Part shown: in pieces, positions 34,976 to 43,735 of the stretch
Position numbering within the stretch: position 1 is the first letter of the stretch
How the letters are laid out: each line of letters starts with the position of its first letter
Assembly (NCBI GenBank): GCA_015057405.1
Contig: SVEK01000001.1
Coordinates: forward strand, 141,203 to 205,202
Source: Lachnospiraceae bacterium
GTDB taxonomy: Bacteria; Bacillota; Clostridia; Lachnospirales; Lachnospiraceae
DNA: 64,000 nt
Reading direction: 5' to 3'
Translations under genes and position numbers: made by a program
Notes under the pieces: model-generated
The model's database searches: none
Seen by the model: the letters and a program-made list of their open reading frames with translations, nothing else
Told to the model about the DNA's origin: nothing

Positions 34976-36748
34976 CTATACATACAAAGCTGCACACAGG
35001 TAGAATAACGAATTAAGTGAAACTAAAGACATAATAATAACAGGAACCACAATAAGCAGTTTTTTATTAAATCTAATATCCACTCCGTCAGGCGCAATCA
35101 AATACAAAGTAGGGAATAAAACCGGTAAAATATATCTTTGCTGACAACCTGCAATTATATCAGCGCCTACAGGCGTGAAAGCAGCATATAGTGCTGATGC
35201 TACTAAAATAATACTGGCAAATGATAACAAGATACCGGCCACCTTAACAAATCTGTAGTCACATTTTTTTCTGCTTTTGTCAAAGAACGCAGTCATAATC
35301 AGTGTAACAGCCGCAACACCCCAATAATCACCATAACCTACATACGCAAAATAAGTAAAGTATGACATTCCTTCAATCGAAAGATAAGTCTTTAAGAAAG
35401 AAAACAACGTTTTAGCATATACCAGAGGATTGTGCAATACAAAAGATATCTGTTGTACGGCATTAACGTCTGCGCCACCTCTTGTATCAGTTGCAGTTGC
35501 CGGTGCAATCATCATTGGAACTATAAAAGATGCTAAAAGTATCACGCTTGCCACCAAAGCAACCGCAGTCACCGCACATATTTTCTTTCTGCCTGTCTTT
35601 CTAAATCTATATATGGCAACAAATACCGAAATGAAAATCAGAGGAAAATAAACCTGTTTAGCAAGACATCCTATCGATATCAAAAGGATACCTAAAAGTA
35701 TATTTTTTACACTTTTTTTTCCATCCGACTCCTGAATTGAAGAAAACAGACACGCCAACCCCAAAACAGTAAAAGAAATAAGCCATACATCATGTGAATA
35801 TGACGTTGCCAGGAATACATTTACCGGAAGCAAACCAAGTACTGTTGCAAAAATCTTACCATTTTTTAATTTTTTTATTGCAAAATAAAGGATAATAATA
35901 TAAAACAACAGATTACAAATTCTTCCGAAATTAAATATATTAACATAGGACAGCCCGGCGCCTCTTGCTAATACGATACCGATAGCCGCCGGAATATAAC
36001 ATACCATACTTGTTCCGATATATGACATAGGATACGGCACAAGCTCTTTGTTATTATACATTGTAGTAAGTTCATTCAAATACTGTTTTCTTGAATTAAT
36101 GTCATATGCCATCTTTGTTTTAGAGTTATTCTCACATTCAACAATCATCTTGCTGTCAGCAGCGAAGAAAACTCCGTTAAAGCTATTTGCAAACATTAAC
36201 GTTCTCTCATAATGAATCTGATCATCCCAAGAAACACCTACGATAGGAGGTGTAACGTTAACATAGGTTAATCCTAGTATCAACGCAACAACGACAAAAA
36301 CTATCTCAGGTTTGGTATTAAGTATTTTTCGCACCAAGACAAAGCAATATATTATCGTATTGAATGAAACAATAATATTATATCTCATAAAATTGAATTC
36401 TTTACCGTCAAATAATAACCTTAATCCAAATTCTATAGCATATGAAAACAGTAATATACAAGCATATATACCTGCTATAACACATATCTTTACAATGTTT
36501 CTCTTAACATACTGAAAAAACTTAACACAACGGGATAGAAAATTTGTTATCTTATTATTTATAGGAGATATAAAAACGGACACAGCCGGTATAACTACTA
36601 CTCCAATCACTATGATGAATAATGAGACCATTTTTCTGGTGCTGATTACAGAATCAACCCAAAAAACAGATCTGTAAAACAAAACCGCTAAAACAGACAT
36701 CATAATCAACATGAAACAATAATTCTTACTTTTAATTCTTGAAAGCAT
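34976..36748 (-). CDS. DUF2142 family polytopic membrane protein
   Basis: About 590 residues with at least twelve membrane segments. The conserved segment VGVSWDDQIHYERTLMFAN, a long loop, and the C-terminal GADIIAGCQQRYILPVLFPTLYLI match DUF2142 proteins, which occur in cell-surface glycan loci and resemble GT-C glycosyltransferases. The acidic pair in WDDQIH could be the catalytic site. The start is taken at ATG 36748, with GGAG nine bases before it, rather than the in-frame GTG at 36793. It could be a polyprenyl-linked sugar transferase or polymerase. Confidence 0.78.
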   Translation of the reverse strand: MLSRIKSKNYCFMLIMMSVLAVLFYRSVFWVDSVISTRKMVSLFIIVIGVVVIPAVSVFISPINNKITNFLSRCVKFFQYVKRNIVKICVIAGIYACILLFSYAIEFGLRLLFDGKEFNFMRYNIIVSFNTIIYCFVLVRKILNTKPEIVFVVVALILGLTYVNVTPPIVGVSWDDQIHYERTLMFANSFNGVFFAADSKMIVECENNSKTKMAYDINSRKQYLNELTTMYNNKELVPYPMSYIGTSMVCYIPAAIGIVLARGAGLSYVNIFNFGRICNLLFYIIILYFAIKKLKNGKIFATVLGLLPVNVFLATSYSHDVWLISFTVLGLACLFSSIQESDGKKSVKNILLGILLISIGCLAKQVYFPLIFISVFVAIYRFRKTGRKKICAVTAVALVASVILLASFIVPMMIAPATATDTRGGADVNAVQQISFVLHNPLVYAKTLFSFLKTYLSIEGMSYFTYFAYVGYGDYWGVAAVTLIMTAFFDKSRKKCDYRFVKVAGILLSFASIILVASALYAAFTPVGADIIAGCQQRYILPVLFPTLYLIAPDGVDIRFNKKLLIVVPVIIMSLVSLNSLFYLCAALYV

Positions 36749-36805
36749 CAGTAAATTCTCCTGTCCTTTTGTACAAAATAAGCTTTTTAACACTTTTTTG
36801 CAGAT

Positions 36806-37648
36806 TTATCCTATCTCTTTAATATACCTTGCAAGTGCATCCTTCCAGTCCGGAAGTCTTGCAAATCCTGCATCATCAAGACTTTTTTTAGACATTCTGG
36901 AATTCTTAGGACGAGGTGCCTTTGCACCATACTCTTCTGTCGTTACTCTGTTAACTTTGGTATCATATCCTGCAATTTTGAATATTTCCTCAGTAAAATC
37001 AGCCCAAGAGCATATTCCTTCGTTAGTAGCATGATAAATACCATATTTTTCTGTTTCTAACATATTGCATAAAAGAACAGACAAATCAGCTGTGTAAGTT
37101 GGTGAACCAATCTGATCATATACTACATTTAATTCGTCTCTGTCTTTACCGACACGAAGCATTGTCTTTACAAAATTATTGCCGTTGATTCCGAAAACCC
37201 ATGATATTCTGACAATAAAATACTTATCAAGATTAGCCATAACAGCCTTTTCACCATCAAGCTTAGTCATACCATACTGACCAAGAGGCCCCGTAGGATC
37301 ATCAACTTCATAGAACTTATCCCCTGTACCCGGGAATACATAATCAGTACTGATATATATCATTTTACAGTCCAGTTCACGGCATACTTTAGCAATATTC
37401 TCAGGACCGTTTACGTTAACAGCCCTACATATATCAATATTATCTTCTGCATTGTCAACCGCAGTATACGCGGAACAATGAACAACAACGTCCGGATTAT
37501 AATCTGATATAAACTTTCTGGTCATATCAGCATCAGTAATATCAAATTCTTCGATATCCGCTCCAAGACAGTCAATATTTCTGCTTTTAAGAACTTTTAC
37601 AACATCATAACCAAGTTGTCCTTTTACACCAGTTACCAATACTTTCAT
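36806..37648 (-). CDS. rmlD: dTDP-4-dehydrorhamnose reductase
   Basis: About 280 residues, short-chain dehydrogenase fold. Cofactor site GVKGQLGYDV at the N-terminus and the YGMTKLDGEKAV catalytic Tyr-x-x-x-Lys; DYVFPGTGDKFYEVDDPTGPLGQYG is an RmlD hallmark. Final step of dTDP-L-rhamnose synthesis. The ATG at 37648 has AAAGGAC upstream; a longer in-frame start at 37675 is not supported. Confidence 0.95.
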   Translation of the reverse strand: MKVLVTGVKGQLGYDVVKVLKSRNIDCLGADIEEFDITDADMTRKFISDYNPDVVVHCSAYTAVDNAEDNIDICRAVNVNGPENIAKVCRELDCKMIYISTDYVFPGTGDKFYEVDDPTGPLGQYGMTKLDGEKAVMANLDKYFIVRISWVFGINGNNFVKTMLRVGKDRDELNVVYDQIGSPTYTADLSVLLCNMLETEKYGIYHATNEGICSWADFTEEIFKIAGYDTKVNRVTTEEYGAKAPRPKNSRMSKKSLDDAGFARLPDWKDALARYIKEIG

Positions 37649-37687
37649 ATTAATGTCCTTTCTTTCTACAGTCATCCGACAGATATA

Positions 37688-38707
37688 TTATCTGTTAGCA
37701 TACATTTTCTCATAATAATTCTGGTATTCACCACTAATAATAGTCTCCCACCATTCCTTATTATCAAGGTACCACTGGATAGTTTTCTTAATTCCGTCAG
37801 CAAACATGGTCTCAGGCAACCAACCAAGCTCATTATGAATCTTTGTAGGGTCAATAGCGTAACGCATATCATGACCCTTACGGTCTGTTACATAGGTGAT
37901 AAGACTTTCCGGCTTACCAAGCTCTTTACATATTATCTTAACGATATCTATATTCTTCATCTCATTATGTCCGCCGATATTGTATACTTCACCAACACGA
38001 CCTTTATGAATGATAAGGTCTATAGCCTTACAATGGTCTTCAACATAGAGCCAGTCACGAACATTAAGGCCTTCACCGTAAACAGGAAGAGGCTTATCAT
38101 TAAGTGCATTGGCAATCATAAGAGGAATAAGCTTCTCCGGGAAATGATACGGACCATAGTTGTTAGAACAACGGCTAATAGTTACAGGAAGTCCGTAAGT
38201 TCTGTGATATGCAAGTACAAGCAAGTCAGCACCTGCTTTTGATGAACTGTAAGGACTGCTTGTATGAATAGGAGTCTCTTCAGTAAAGAAAAGATCCGGT
38301 CTGTCAAGCGGAAGGTCTCCATAAACCTCATCAGTTGATACCTGATGATAGCGCTTAATGCCATATTTTCTACATGCATCCATAAGTACTGCAGTTCCCT
38401 TAATATTAGTATCAAGGAACACTTCAGGATTCTCAATAGAACGGTCTACATGGCTCTCAGCCGCAAAATTAACAACCATATCAGGATGTTCTTCCTCAAA
38501 AAGTTTATATACAGCTTCTCTGTCAGTAATGCTCTCTTTAACAAATCTGAAATTAGGGTTGTCCATTACAGGCTCAAGTGTTGAAAGATTACCTGCATAA
38601 GTCAGACAGTCAAGACAAATGATTCTGTAATCAGGATATTTGTTAAGCATGTGAAATACAAAGTTACTTCCGATAAATCCGGCTCCGCCGGTTACAATAA
38701 TATTCAT
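37688..38707 (-). CDS. rmlB: dTDP-glucose 4,6-dehydratase
   Basis: 339 residues. NAD site GGAGFIGSNF; STDEVYGDL and YSSSKAGADLLVLAYHRTYGLP with catalytic Tyr/Lys; the SRCSNNYGPYHFPEKLIPL signature follows. Makes dTDP-4-keto-6-deoxyglucose, the branch point for rhamnose and, in this locus, for both 3-amino-sugar branches. Confidence 0.97.
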   Translation of the reverse strand: MNIIVTGGAGFIGSNFVFHMLNKYPDYRIICLDCLTYAGNLSTLEPVMDNPNFRFVKESITDREAVYKLFEEEHPDMVVNFAAESHVDRSIENPEVFLDTNIKGTAVLMDACRKYGIKRYHQVSTDEVYGDLPLDRPDLFFTEETPIHTSSPYSSSKAGADLLVLAYHRTYGLPVTISRCSNNYGPYHFPEKLIPLMIANALNDKPLPVYGEGLNVRDWLYVEDHCKAIDLIIHKGRVGEVYNIGGHNEMKNIDIVKIICKELGKPESLITYVTDRKGHDMRYAIDPTKIHNELGWLPETMFADGIKKTIQWYLDNKEWWETIISGEYQNYYEKMYANR

Positions 38708-38725
38708 TGTGATTCCTCCGTTTAA

Positions 38726-39286
38726 TTAAAAATTAATGTAGTTTATGTCATTTTCTATATCGCAAAGACGAGGTGCATTTGCATCCTTTTCTGAAAGAAT
38801 CGGATTGTCTATACCCCAGTCAATCCCTATATCCGGGTCGTTCCAAATAATGTTTCTGTCAGCAGTCGGAGCATAAAGATTATCCTCTTTATACACAAAT
38901 TCCACTTCATCTGTAAGCGTCAGGAAACCATGTCCGCAACCTCTCGGAATAAGAAGCTGATTGAAATTATCAGGAGTAAGTTCAACAGCAACCCATTTTT
39001 TGTAAGTTGGTGAATCTTTTCTAAGGTCAACTGCTACATCAAGAACAGCACCTCTTACACATCTTACAAGCTTTGCCTGGGCATCAGCTCCATATTGATA
39101 ATGAATACCTCTTATCGTTCCTTTAACAGAGGAAAATGACTGGTTATCCTGTACAAAATCATAAAACAGTCCGGCATCTTCCATTCTCTTTTTTGACCAG
39201 CTTTCCATAAACCAGCCTCTGTTATCACCAAACACCTGCGGTCTGATGATCTTTACGTCAGCAATCGCTGTATCTATTACTTCCAT
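38726..39286 (-). CDS. rmlC: dTDP-4-dehydrorhamnose 3,5-epimerase
   Basis: 186-residue cupin epimerase. DNRGWFMESW, SSVKGTIRGIHYQ with the catalytic His, RGAVLDVAVDLRKDSPTYKKW and IPRGCGHGFLTLTDEVEFVYK are diagnostic. Third enzyme of the rhamnose pathway; 18 bases upstream of rmlB. Confidence 0.97.
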   Translation of the reverse strand: MEVIDTAIADVKIIRPQVFGDNRGWFMESWSKKRMEDAGLFYDFVQDNQSFSSVKGTIRGIHYQYGADAQAKLVRCVRGAVLDVAVDLRKDSPTYKKWVAVELTPDNFNQLLIPRGCGHGFLTLTDEVEFVYKEDNLYAPTADRNIIWNDPDIGIDWGIDNPILSEKDANAPRLCDIENDINYINF

Positions 39287-39372
39287 GACTTTACCTCTTT
39301 TCGTATATACTTAATATAAAAACAAATATTTCATGCAATCATAATTAGTACATAAAATTAATACATTCACAT

Positions 39373-39405
39373 GAAAACAACCGGCAAGGAGTTATCCGTA
39401 CCGGT
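39373..39405 (-). terminator. Possible weak terminator or hairpin between rmlA and rmlC
   Basis: On the minus strand, ACCGG and CCGGT arms (39405-39380) with an inner GGA/TCC pairing are followed by a TGTTTTC tract. It may attenuate read-through from rmlA into rmlC. The pairing is interrupted, so strength is doubtful. Confidence 0.4.
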
Positions 39406-39413
39406 AATACATG

Positions 39414-40292
39414 TTAGTATCTGTACTTACCATCTGCAACATTTTTAAGGTGTGCACCATAAGTAGATTTACCATACATAGCAGCAGATTCAAGAAGCTG
39501 TTCCTTCGTAATCCACCCATTAACATAAGCAATTTCTTCAACAGCAGACACTTTAATTCCCTGTCTGTTCTCAATAACCTTAACAAATTCTGTTGCCTCT
39601 GCAAGAGCATCAATTGTACCGGTATCGAGCCATGCGTTACCTCGTCCGAGAGTCACCACATTGAGAGTTCCTTCTTCAAGATACATTCTGTTAAGGTCAG
39701 TTATCTCAAGTTCTCCTCTCTTAGAAGGTTTTACTTTTTTAGCAAGTTCACATACTCTGTTATCATAAAAATACAATCCGGTAACACAATAATTCGATTT
39801 TGGATTCTCTGGTTTTTCTTCTATAGATATAGCCTTTCCTTCTGAATCAAATTCAACAATACCGAATCGTTCAGGATCATCTACGTAGTAACCAAATACC
39901 GTAGCACCCGTTTCTCTTGAAGCAGCTTCTTTAAGATGTTTCTTAAGTCCGTTACCGTAGAATATATTATCTCCCAATACCATTGCGCATGAATCGCCGT
40001 CGATAAATTCCTCTCCGATAATGAATGCCTGAGCAAGTCCGTCAGGAGAAGGCTGTTCTTTGTAACTTAAGTTAATTCCATACTTAGAACCATCTCCTAA
40101 CAATCTTTCAAATGCAGGAAGGTCTGTCGGGGTGGATATAATAAGTATGTCCTTAATTCCCGCAAGCATAAGTGTTGATAACGGATAATAAATCATTGGT
40201 TTATCATACACAGGTAACAACTGTTTTGAAGTAACCATTGTAAGCGGATACAACCTTGTACCGGAACCTCCGGCAAGAATAATTCCCTTCAT
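39414..40292 (-). CDS. rmlA: Glucose-1-phosphate thymidylyltransferase
   Basis: About 292 residues. [18 protein letters not shown] is the nucleotide-binding start, followed by [25 protein letters not shown] and [23 protein letters not shown], all classical RmlA. First step to dTDP sugars. The ATG at 40292 follows AAGAGGAG; the in-frame extension to 40361 is not supported and would run into the mapped promoter's leader. Confidence 0.97.
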   Translation of the reverse strand: MKGIILAGGSGTRLYPLTMVTSKQLLPVYDKPMIYYPLSTLMLAGIKDILIISTPTDLPAFERLLGDGSKYGINLSYKEQPSPDGLAQAFIIGEEFIDGDSCAMVLGDNIFYGNGLKKHLKEAASRETGATVFGYYVDDPERFGIVEFDSEGKAISIEEKPENPKSNYCVTGLYFYDNRVCELAKKVKPSKRGELEITDLNRMYLEEGTLNVVTLGRGNAWLDTGTIDALAEATEFVKVIENRQGIKVSAVEEIAYVNGWITKEQLLESAAMYGKSTYGAHLKNVADGKYRY

Positions 40293-40342
40293 ATTGTTCA
40301 CTCCTCTTGTATAAAAATCATTAATAAAACACATCATTAAAT

Positions 40343-40358
40343 TGCATACTTGTATGCA
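40343..40358. promoter_or_regulatory. Palindrome in the rmlA leader, candidate operator
   Basis: TGCATAC-TT-GTATGCA, two perfect 7-base arms, lies about 5-20 bases downstream of the expected rmlA transcription start. Position and symmetry suit a repressor site; the regulator is unknown. It could also fold in RNA, but a two-base loop makes that unlikely. Confidence 0.45.
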
Positions 40359-40369
40359 CAACTCGTTTA

Positions 40370-40398
40370 ATCATACCATATAATAACATTATTGACAA
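40370..40398 (-). promoter_or_regulatory. Promoter of the rml/polysaccharide operon
   Basis: Minus-strand TTGTCA (40398-40393) and TATGAT (40375-40370) separated by exactly 17 bases, in the 119-base gap upstream of rmlA. It should drive rmlA and probably much of the downstream locus. Confidence 0.75.
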
Positions 40399-40411
40399 CT
40401 ATTACAAATTA

Positions 40412-41320
40412 TTATATGTGATTCGACAAAAACAAAACCTTAAATATCAGGTTATCTATAGGCCGTTGCCTATATACTTTGTTACCAAACATACACTTTA
40501 ATCTGCACTTTATATTTTTCCTGTATCCAAGCATAAGATTAAGTATAGATTTGTTTTGTGGGGAAAGGCTGTTCCCATGCAGTCCGTTATAACATTGAAT
40601 CTGTCTGTACAGTTTTCCTTTATTACCCGTAAACCTTTTAACACGAACCTTAAATTCGTCAATATAATTAGTTCTTGTCCCCATAGTGTTGTTACCGTGC
40701 TGCCTGTAATACATCGTAGGTTCTGTATCATAATATACATTCCCTAATGAAGAAGCTATCATATACAACCACCAGTCATGCATAATTGTATATTCAGGTT
40801 TAGCCTTGGCAATTTCAAGCAGAGTTTTATTAATCATACAAGTACATCCGGTAGCTATATTTTCAACCAGCGAATTCCCAAATCCCGGTCTAATCGTCAC
40901 TTTTTTCATCGCAACATCAAGAATATTATCTTCAGCATCCACCAGAGTTTGGGCACTACAATACATTCCCGGCTTTTTAGCATCCATCCCGGCCACACAC
41001 TTCACTGCTCTTCCTACCTTGTCCGGAAACCATATGTCATCCTGATCACATAACGCAAACATATCTGCCGACTCATCTGCCATATTAAACAATTCAAAAA
41101 AACTGCTGACAACACCTATATTATCTCCGCACACATGAGATATATTATTATATTTTTCTTCATATTCTTTAATAATACTTACCGTGTCATCAGTAGAACC
41201 ATCATCTCTAATCAGGAGTGACACAGGATAATCCTGCGCCATTATACTGTCCAACTGTTTTCTAATAAAAACACTTCCATTATATGTTGACATGAGTATC
41301 TGCACTTTATAATTACTCAT
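40412..41320 (-). CDS. Family 2 glycosyltransferase
   Basis: 302 residues: VQILMSTYNGSVFIRKQLDSIMAQDYPVSLLIRDDGSTDDTV, ADMFALCDQDDIWFPDKV and EYTIMHDWWLYMIASSLG, a set seen in rhamnosyltransferase-like GT2 enzymes. It precedes the rmlA promoter and overlaps the upstream GT4 gene by 8 bases. Donor possibly dTDP-rhamnose (inference). Confidence 0.87.
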   Translation of the reverse strand: MSNYKVQILMSTYNGSVFIRKQLDSIMAQDYPVSLLIRDDGSTDDTVSIIKEYEEKYNNISHVCGDNIGVVSSFFELFNMADESADMFALCDQDDIWFPDKVGRAVKCVAGMDAKKPGMYCSAQTLVDAEDNILDVAMKKVTIRPGFGNSLVENIATGCTCMINKTLLEIAKAKPEYTIMHDWWLYMIASSLGNVYYDTEPTMYYRQHGNNTMGTRTNYIDEFKVRVKRFTGNKGKLYRQIQCYNGLHGNSLSPQNKSILNLMLGYRKNIKCRLKCMFGNKVYRQRPIDNLIFKVLFLSNHI

Positions 41321-42485
41321 CGTATGCCTCCCCGATTAGCGAAATATATATTTTTTTCATAATATTGTTAACTGATGCTATACTGTATTTTCTAACGCGT
41401 CTCTTATTAATCATTCCCATTGCCTTGCACTTATCTTCGTCATCCAGCAAGGCAACGATTCCGTCTTTGTATCCTAAAGTGTCCATAGGGCTATATAGAT
41501 AACCACCATATCCATTCCGTATCAAATCTTTATTACCACGTATATTGGAACACAGAATCGGCAGTCCCGTCGCCATCGCCTGCATTACAACAACCGGCAA
41601 TCCTTCCTGTTTTGACGTAAATAAAAATATATCAGAAGCCTTAAACATTTCAATAATATCGTTTCTAAAACCTGCAAATATTATTCTGTCTTCGACACCA
41701 CAATCCTTAACGTACTGTTTTAATTCCTCTTCCTTCTGACCAATTCCGCATATTACAAGAACTGCATCATCTCTTTCCGCATGTATAAATGCTCTTATTG
41801 CTGTTTTTGTATTCTTTCTTTCACTAAGTTCTCCTGCTGTCAAAATGATTTTTTTATCCGCAGGTATACCCAGTTCCTCACAAATTTTGTTTTTGTCAGC
41901 CTTTACCGAATCAATCTCATCAAGATCAAGTCCAACTCCCGGCACGTATTCAATCCTTGAATTGAAGAACTTTGATGCTCTTTTATAATCTTCTCTGTTT
42001 AGAGTAAGTACACAGTCAGTAAAATTAGCACATATTTTTTCTGCATTATAGTATATTAACCAGTACTTAAACGGCGCACCTCTGAAAAAATGAAATCCGT
42101 GAGCATAATACAACACTTTTGTCCCTCTTTTTCGAAACGGAATTGCCGCAAGCCGGCACAACACACCGCTAAAAGGGGCCTGGCAATGAATCAGGTCGTA
42201 CCCTTTTTTGCGCATATCTTTGTGCAACATAATAAATGTTCCGATCATACCTTTTATATCCGTAATACTTCTGGGTACAGGTATATTAATTACATCATAT
42301 CCTTTTTCGCACAGTTCTTTTCTAAATTCATTTACCTGTTCTTTTGTATATACACTGCCTTCTGAAAAATTACATGCAACAGTTACATCACATCCAAGTT
42401 CTTCAAGAATATTAATATTGTCCCTGTTAAACAAATCAACCATTGATGCCACAGACGCAACCATTAATGCCTTTTTCTTACTCAT
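41313..42485 (-). CDS. Family 4 glycosyltransferase (GT-B)
   Basis: 390 residues. The N-terminal domain contains LIHCQAPFSGVLCRLAAIPF and YYAHGFHFFRGAPFKYW. The donor domain contains ILTAGELSERKNTKTAIRAF, GFRNDIIEMFKASDIFLFTSKQEGLPVVVMQAMATGLP (EX7E motif) and then SNIRGNKDLI. Similar to capsule transferases that add the first or second sugar. First gene of the glycan locus, 39 bases downstream of holA. Confidence 0.88.
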   Translation of the reverse strand: MSKKKALMVASVASMVDLFNRDNINILEELGCDVTVACNFSEGSVYTKEQVNEFRKELCEKGYDVINIPVPRSITDIKGMIGTFIMLHKDMRKKGYDLIHCQAPFSGVLCRLAAIPFRKRGTKVLYYAHGFHFFRGAPFKYWLIYYNAEKICANFTDCVLTLNREDYKRASKFFNSRIEYVPGVGLDLDEIDSVKADKNKICEELGIPADKKIILTAGELSERKNTKTAIRAFIHAERDDAVLVICGIGQKEEELKQYVKDCGVEDRIIFAGFRNDIIEMFKASDIFLFTSKQEGLPVVVMQAMATGLPILCSNIRGNKDLIRNGYGGYLYSPMDTLGYKDGIVALLDDEDKCKAMGMINKRRVRKYSIASVNNIMKKIYISLIGEAYDE

Positions 42486-42524
42486 ACTCCAATAACCTCT
42501 TTCTTTCCTATATTATACTTCGTA

Positions 42525-43511
42525 TTATCTTGCCACATTCTTACTAAATTTCACAATTAAAACTTCTATTCCCACTTGCGGGCCTAACTTTCCACTCTTA
42601 ATATCCTGTTCTGTATTAATGCATTCTACAACGATAGACTTTAACTGTTGCTTGTTGTACACGCCGGCTTGTGCTTTATATTTTTTTACAGAAAATGAAG
42701 GAATAGACAGTTTTGACGCAATAACCGCTTCTGTTTCTCCTGCCATTTCTTTTATCTGCAATAAAATGTTATAATGTCTTGTAAGCAACGCCATAATTGC
42801 AAGAGGACTTTCCTTTAATGCAATAAGATCCTTATAAAGTTCAAGAGCTTCCTTTGTTTTTCCGGATACAACATTATCCATCATAGCAAATATACGACTC
42901 GATAAAGTTGTTGTACACACCGCTTCAACTTCATTTATATCTATCTGCTTTGTGGCATCTGCATATGCTATCAACTTATCAAGTTCATTTATAAGACTAT
43001 TCATATCAACTCCTACTTTTGATAGCAGCAATTTTGCACCGCGACTTGTAATAAGACAATCATATCTTTTTAGATATCCTGCAATCCATCCCACAAGTTC
43101 TGCATCTTTTTTATACATAATTTCTGCTACAGTTCCGCTCTGTTTTATGAATTTATATAACCCATTTCTTTTATCCACGTCATGTTCAACAAAAATAATG
43201 TATGTGGACTCCGGAATCGTCTCTAACATTTTTGCCAGTTCATTCGCTCTCTTAAACAAGCCGCTATTGTTAATCTCAATCAGTAATGAATCCGCAAAAA
43301 AAGGCAATGCCTTAGACTGTTCTGCGATTACGTCAACAGTCGCTGCGCTACCTTCATATAAGTGATAATTTATATTTCCCTTGGGCGATTCCTTTAATAT
43401 CCCCTCAATAAGTTTATTTTTATAGTATTGTATAAGATACTCTTCTTCGCCATATAACAGATATAAGTTCTTAAACACCCCGGATTTAATATGTTTTATT
43501 AATGTTTGCAT
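42525..43511 (-). CDS. holA: DNA polymerase III delta subunit
   Basis: 328 residues. Clamp-loader subunit that opens the beta sliding clamp. It starts with the typical LYLLYGEEEYLIQYYKNKLIEGIL and later shows YIIFVEHDVDKRNGLYKFIKQSG, VGVDMNSLINELDKLIAYA and a C-terminal helical collar (IALKESPLAIMALLTRHYNILLQIKEM). Proximity to comEC/comEA is common in Bacillota. Confidence 0.93.
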   Translation of the reverse strand: MQTLIKHIKSGVFKNLYLLYGEEEYLIQYYKNKLIEGILKESPKGNINYHLYEGSAATVDVIAEQSKALPFFADSLLIEINNSGLFKRANELAKMLETIPESTYIIFVEHDVDKRNGLYKFIKQSGTVAEIMYKKDAELVGWIAGYLKRYDCLITSRGAKLLLSKVGVDMNSLINELDKLIAYADATKQIDINEVEAVCTTTLSSRIFAMMDNVVSGKTKEALELYKDLIALKESPLAIMALLTRHYNILLQIKEMAGETEAVIASKLSIPSFSVKKYKAQAGVYNKQQLKSIVVECINTEQDIKSGKLGPQVGIEVLIVKFSKNVAR

Positions 43512-43550
43512 TATATTATCCGTTTACTTTCCTTTCTTACTCTTGAACAC

Positions 43551-43579
43551 TTGATTTTATGAAACAACTAATGTATAAT
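43551..43579 (+). promoter_or_regulatory. Promoter of tRNA-Ser
   Basis: TTGATT (43551-43556), 17 bases, TATAAT (43574-43579); expected start near 43586, eleven bases before the mature tRNA 5' end. Confidence 0.75.
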
Positions 43580-43596
43580 AGGCATGTTGCAATTAT

Positions 43597-43683
43597 GGAG
43601 AGTTATCGAAGTGGTCATAACGAGCTGCACTCGAAATGCAGTTGTCCTCTTTGGGCACGTGGGTTCGAATCCCACACTCTCCG
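43597..43683 (+). tRNA. tRNA-Ser (anticodon CGA)
   Basis: 87 bases. The acceptor stem GGAGAGT pairs with ACTCTCC, and the anticodon stem CTGCA/TGCAG holds loop CTCGAAA with anticodon CGA, reading UCG. A long variable arm typical of class II serine tRNAs is present, the T arm is GTGGG-TTCGAAT-CCCAC, and the discriminator is G. CCA is not encoded. A run of seven Ts follows directly and probably serves as terminator. It is divergent from holA. Confidence 0.95.
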
Positions 43684-43735
43684 TTTTTTTATGCTCTTTT
43701 TTACGTTTCATTTGAAATTCTTCCATAATCCCGTA

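Noticed and set aside
43684..43735. tRNA-Ser as a phage or island attachment site
   Set aside because: No integrase gene or direct repeat of the tRNA 3' end was found in the window.
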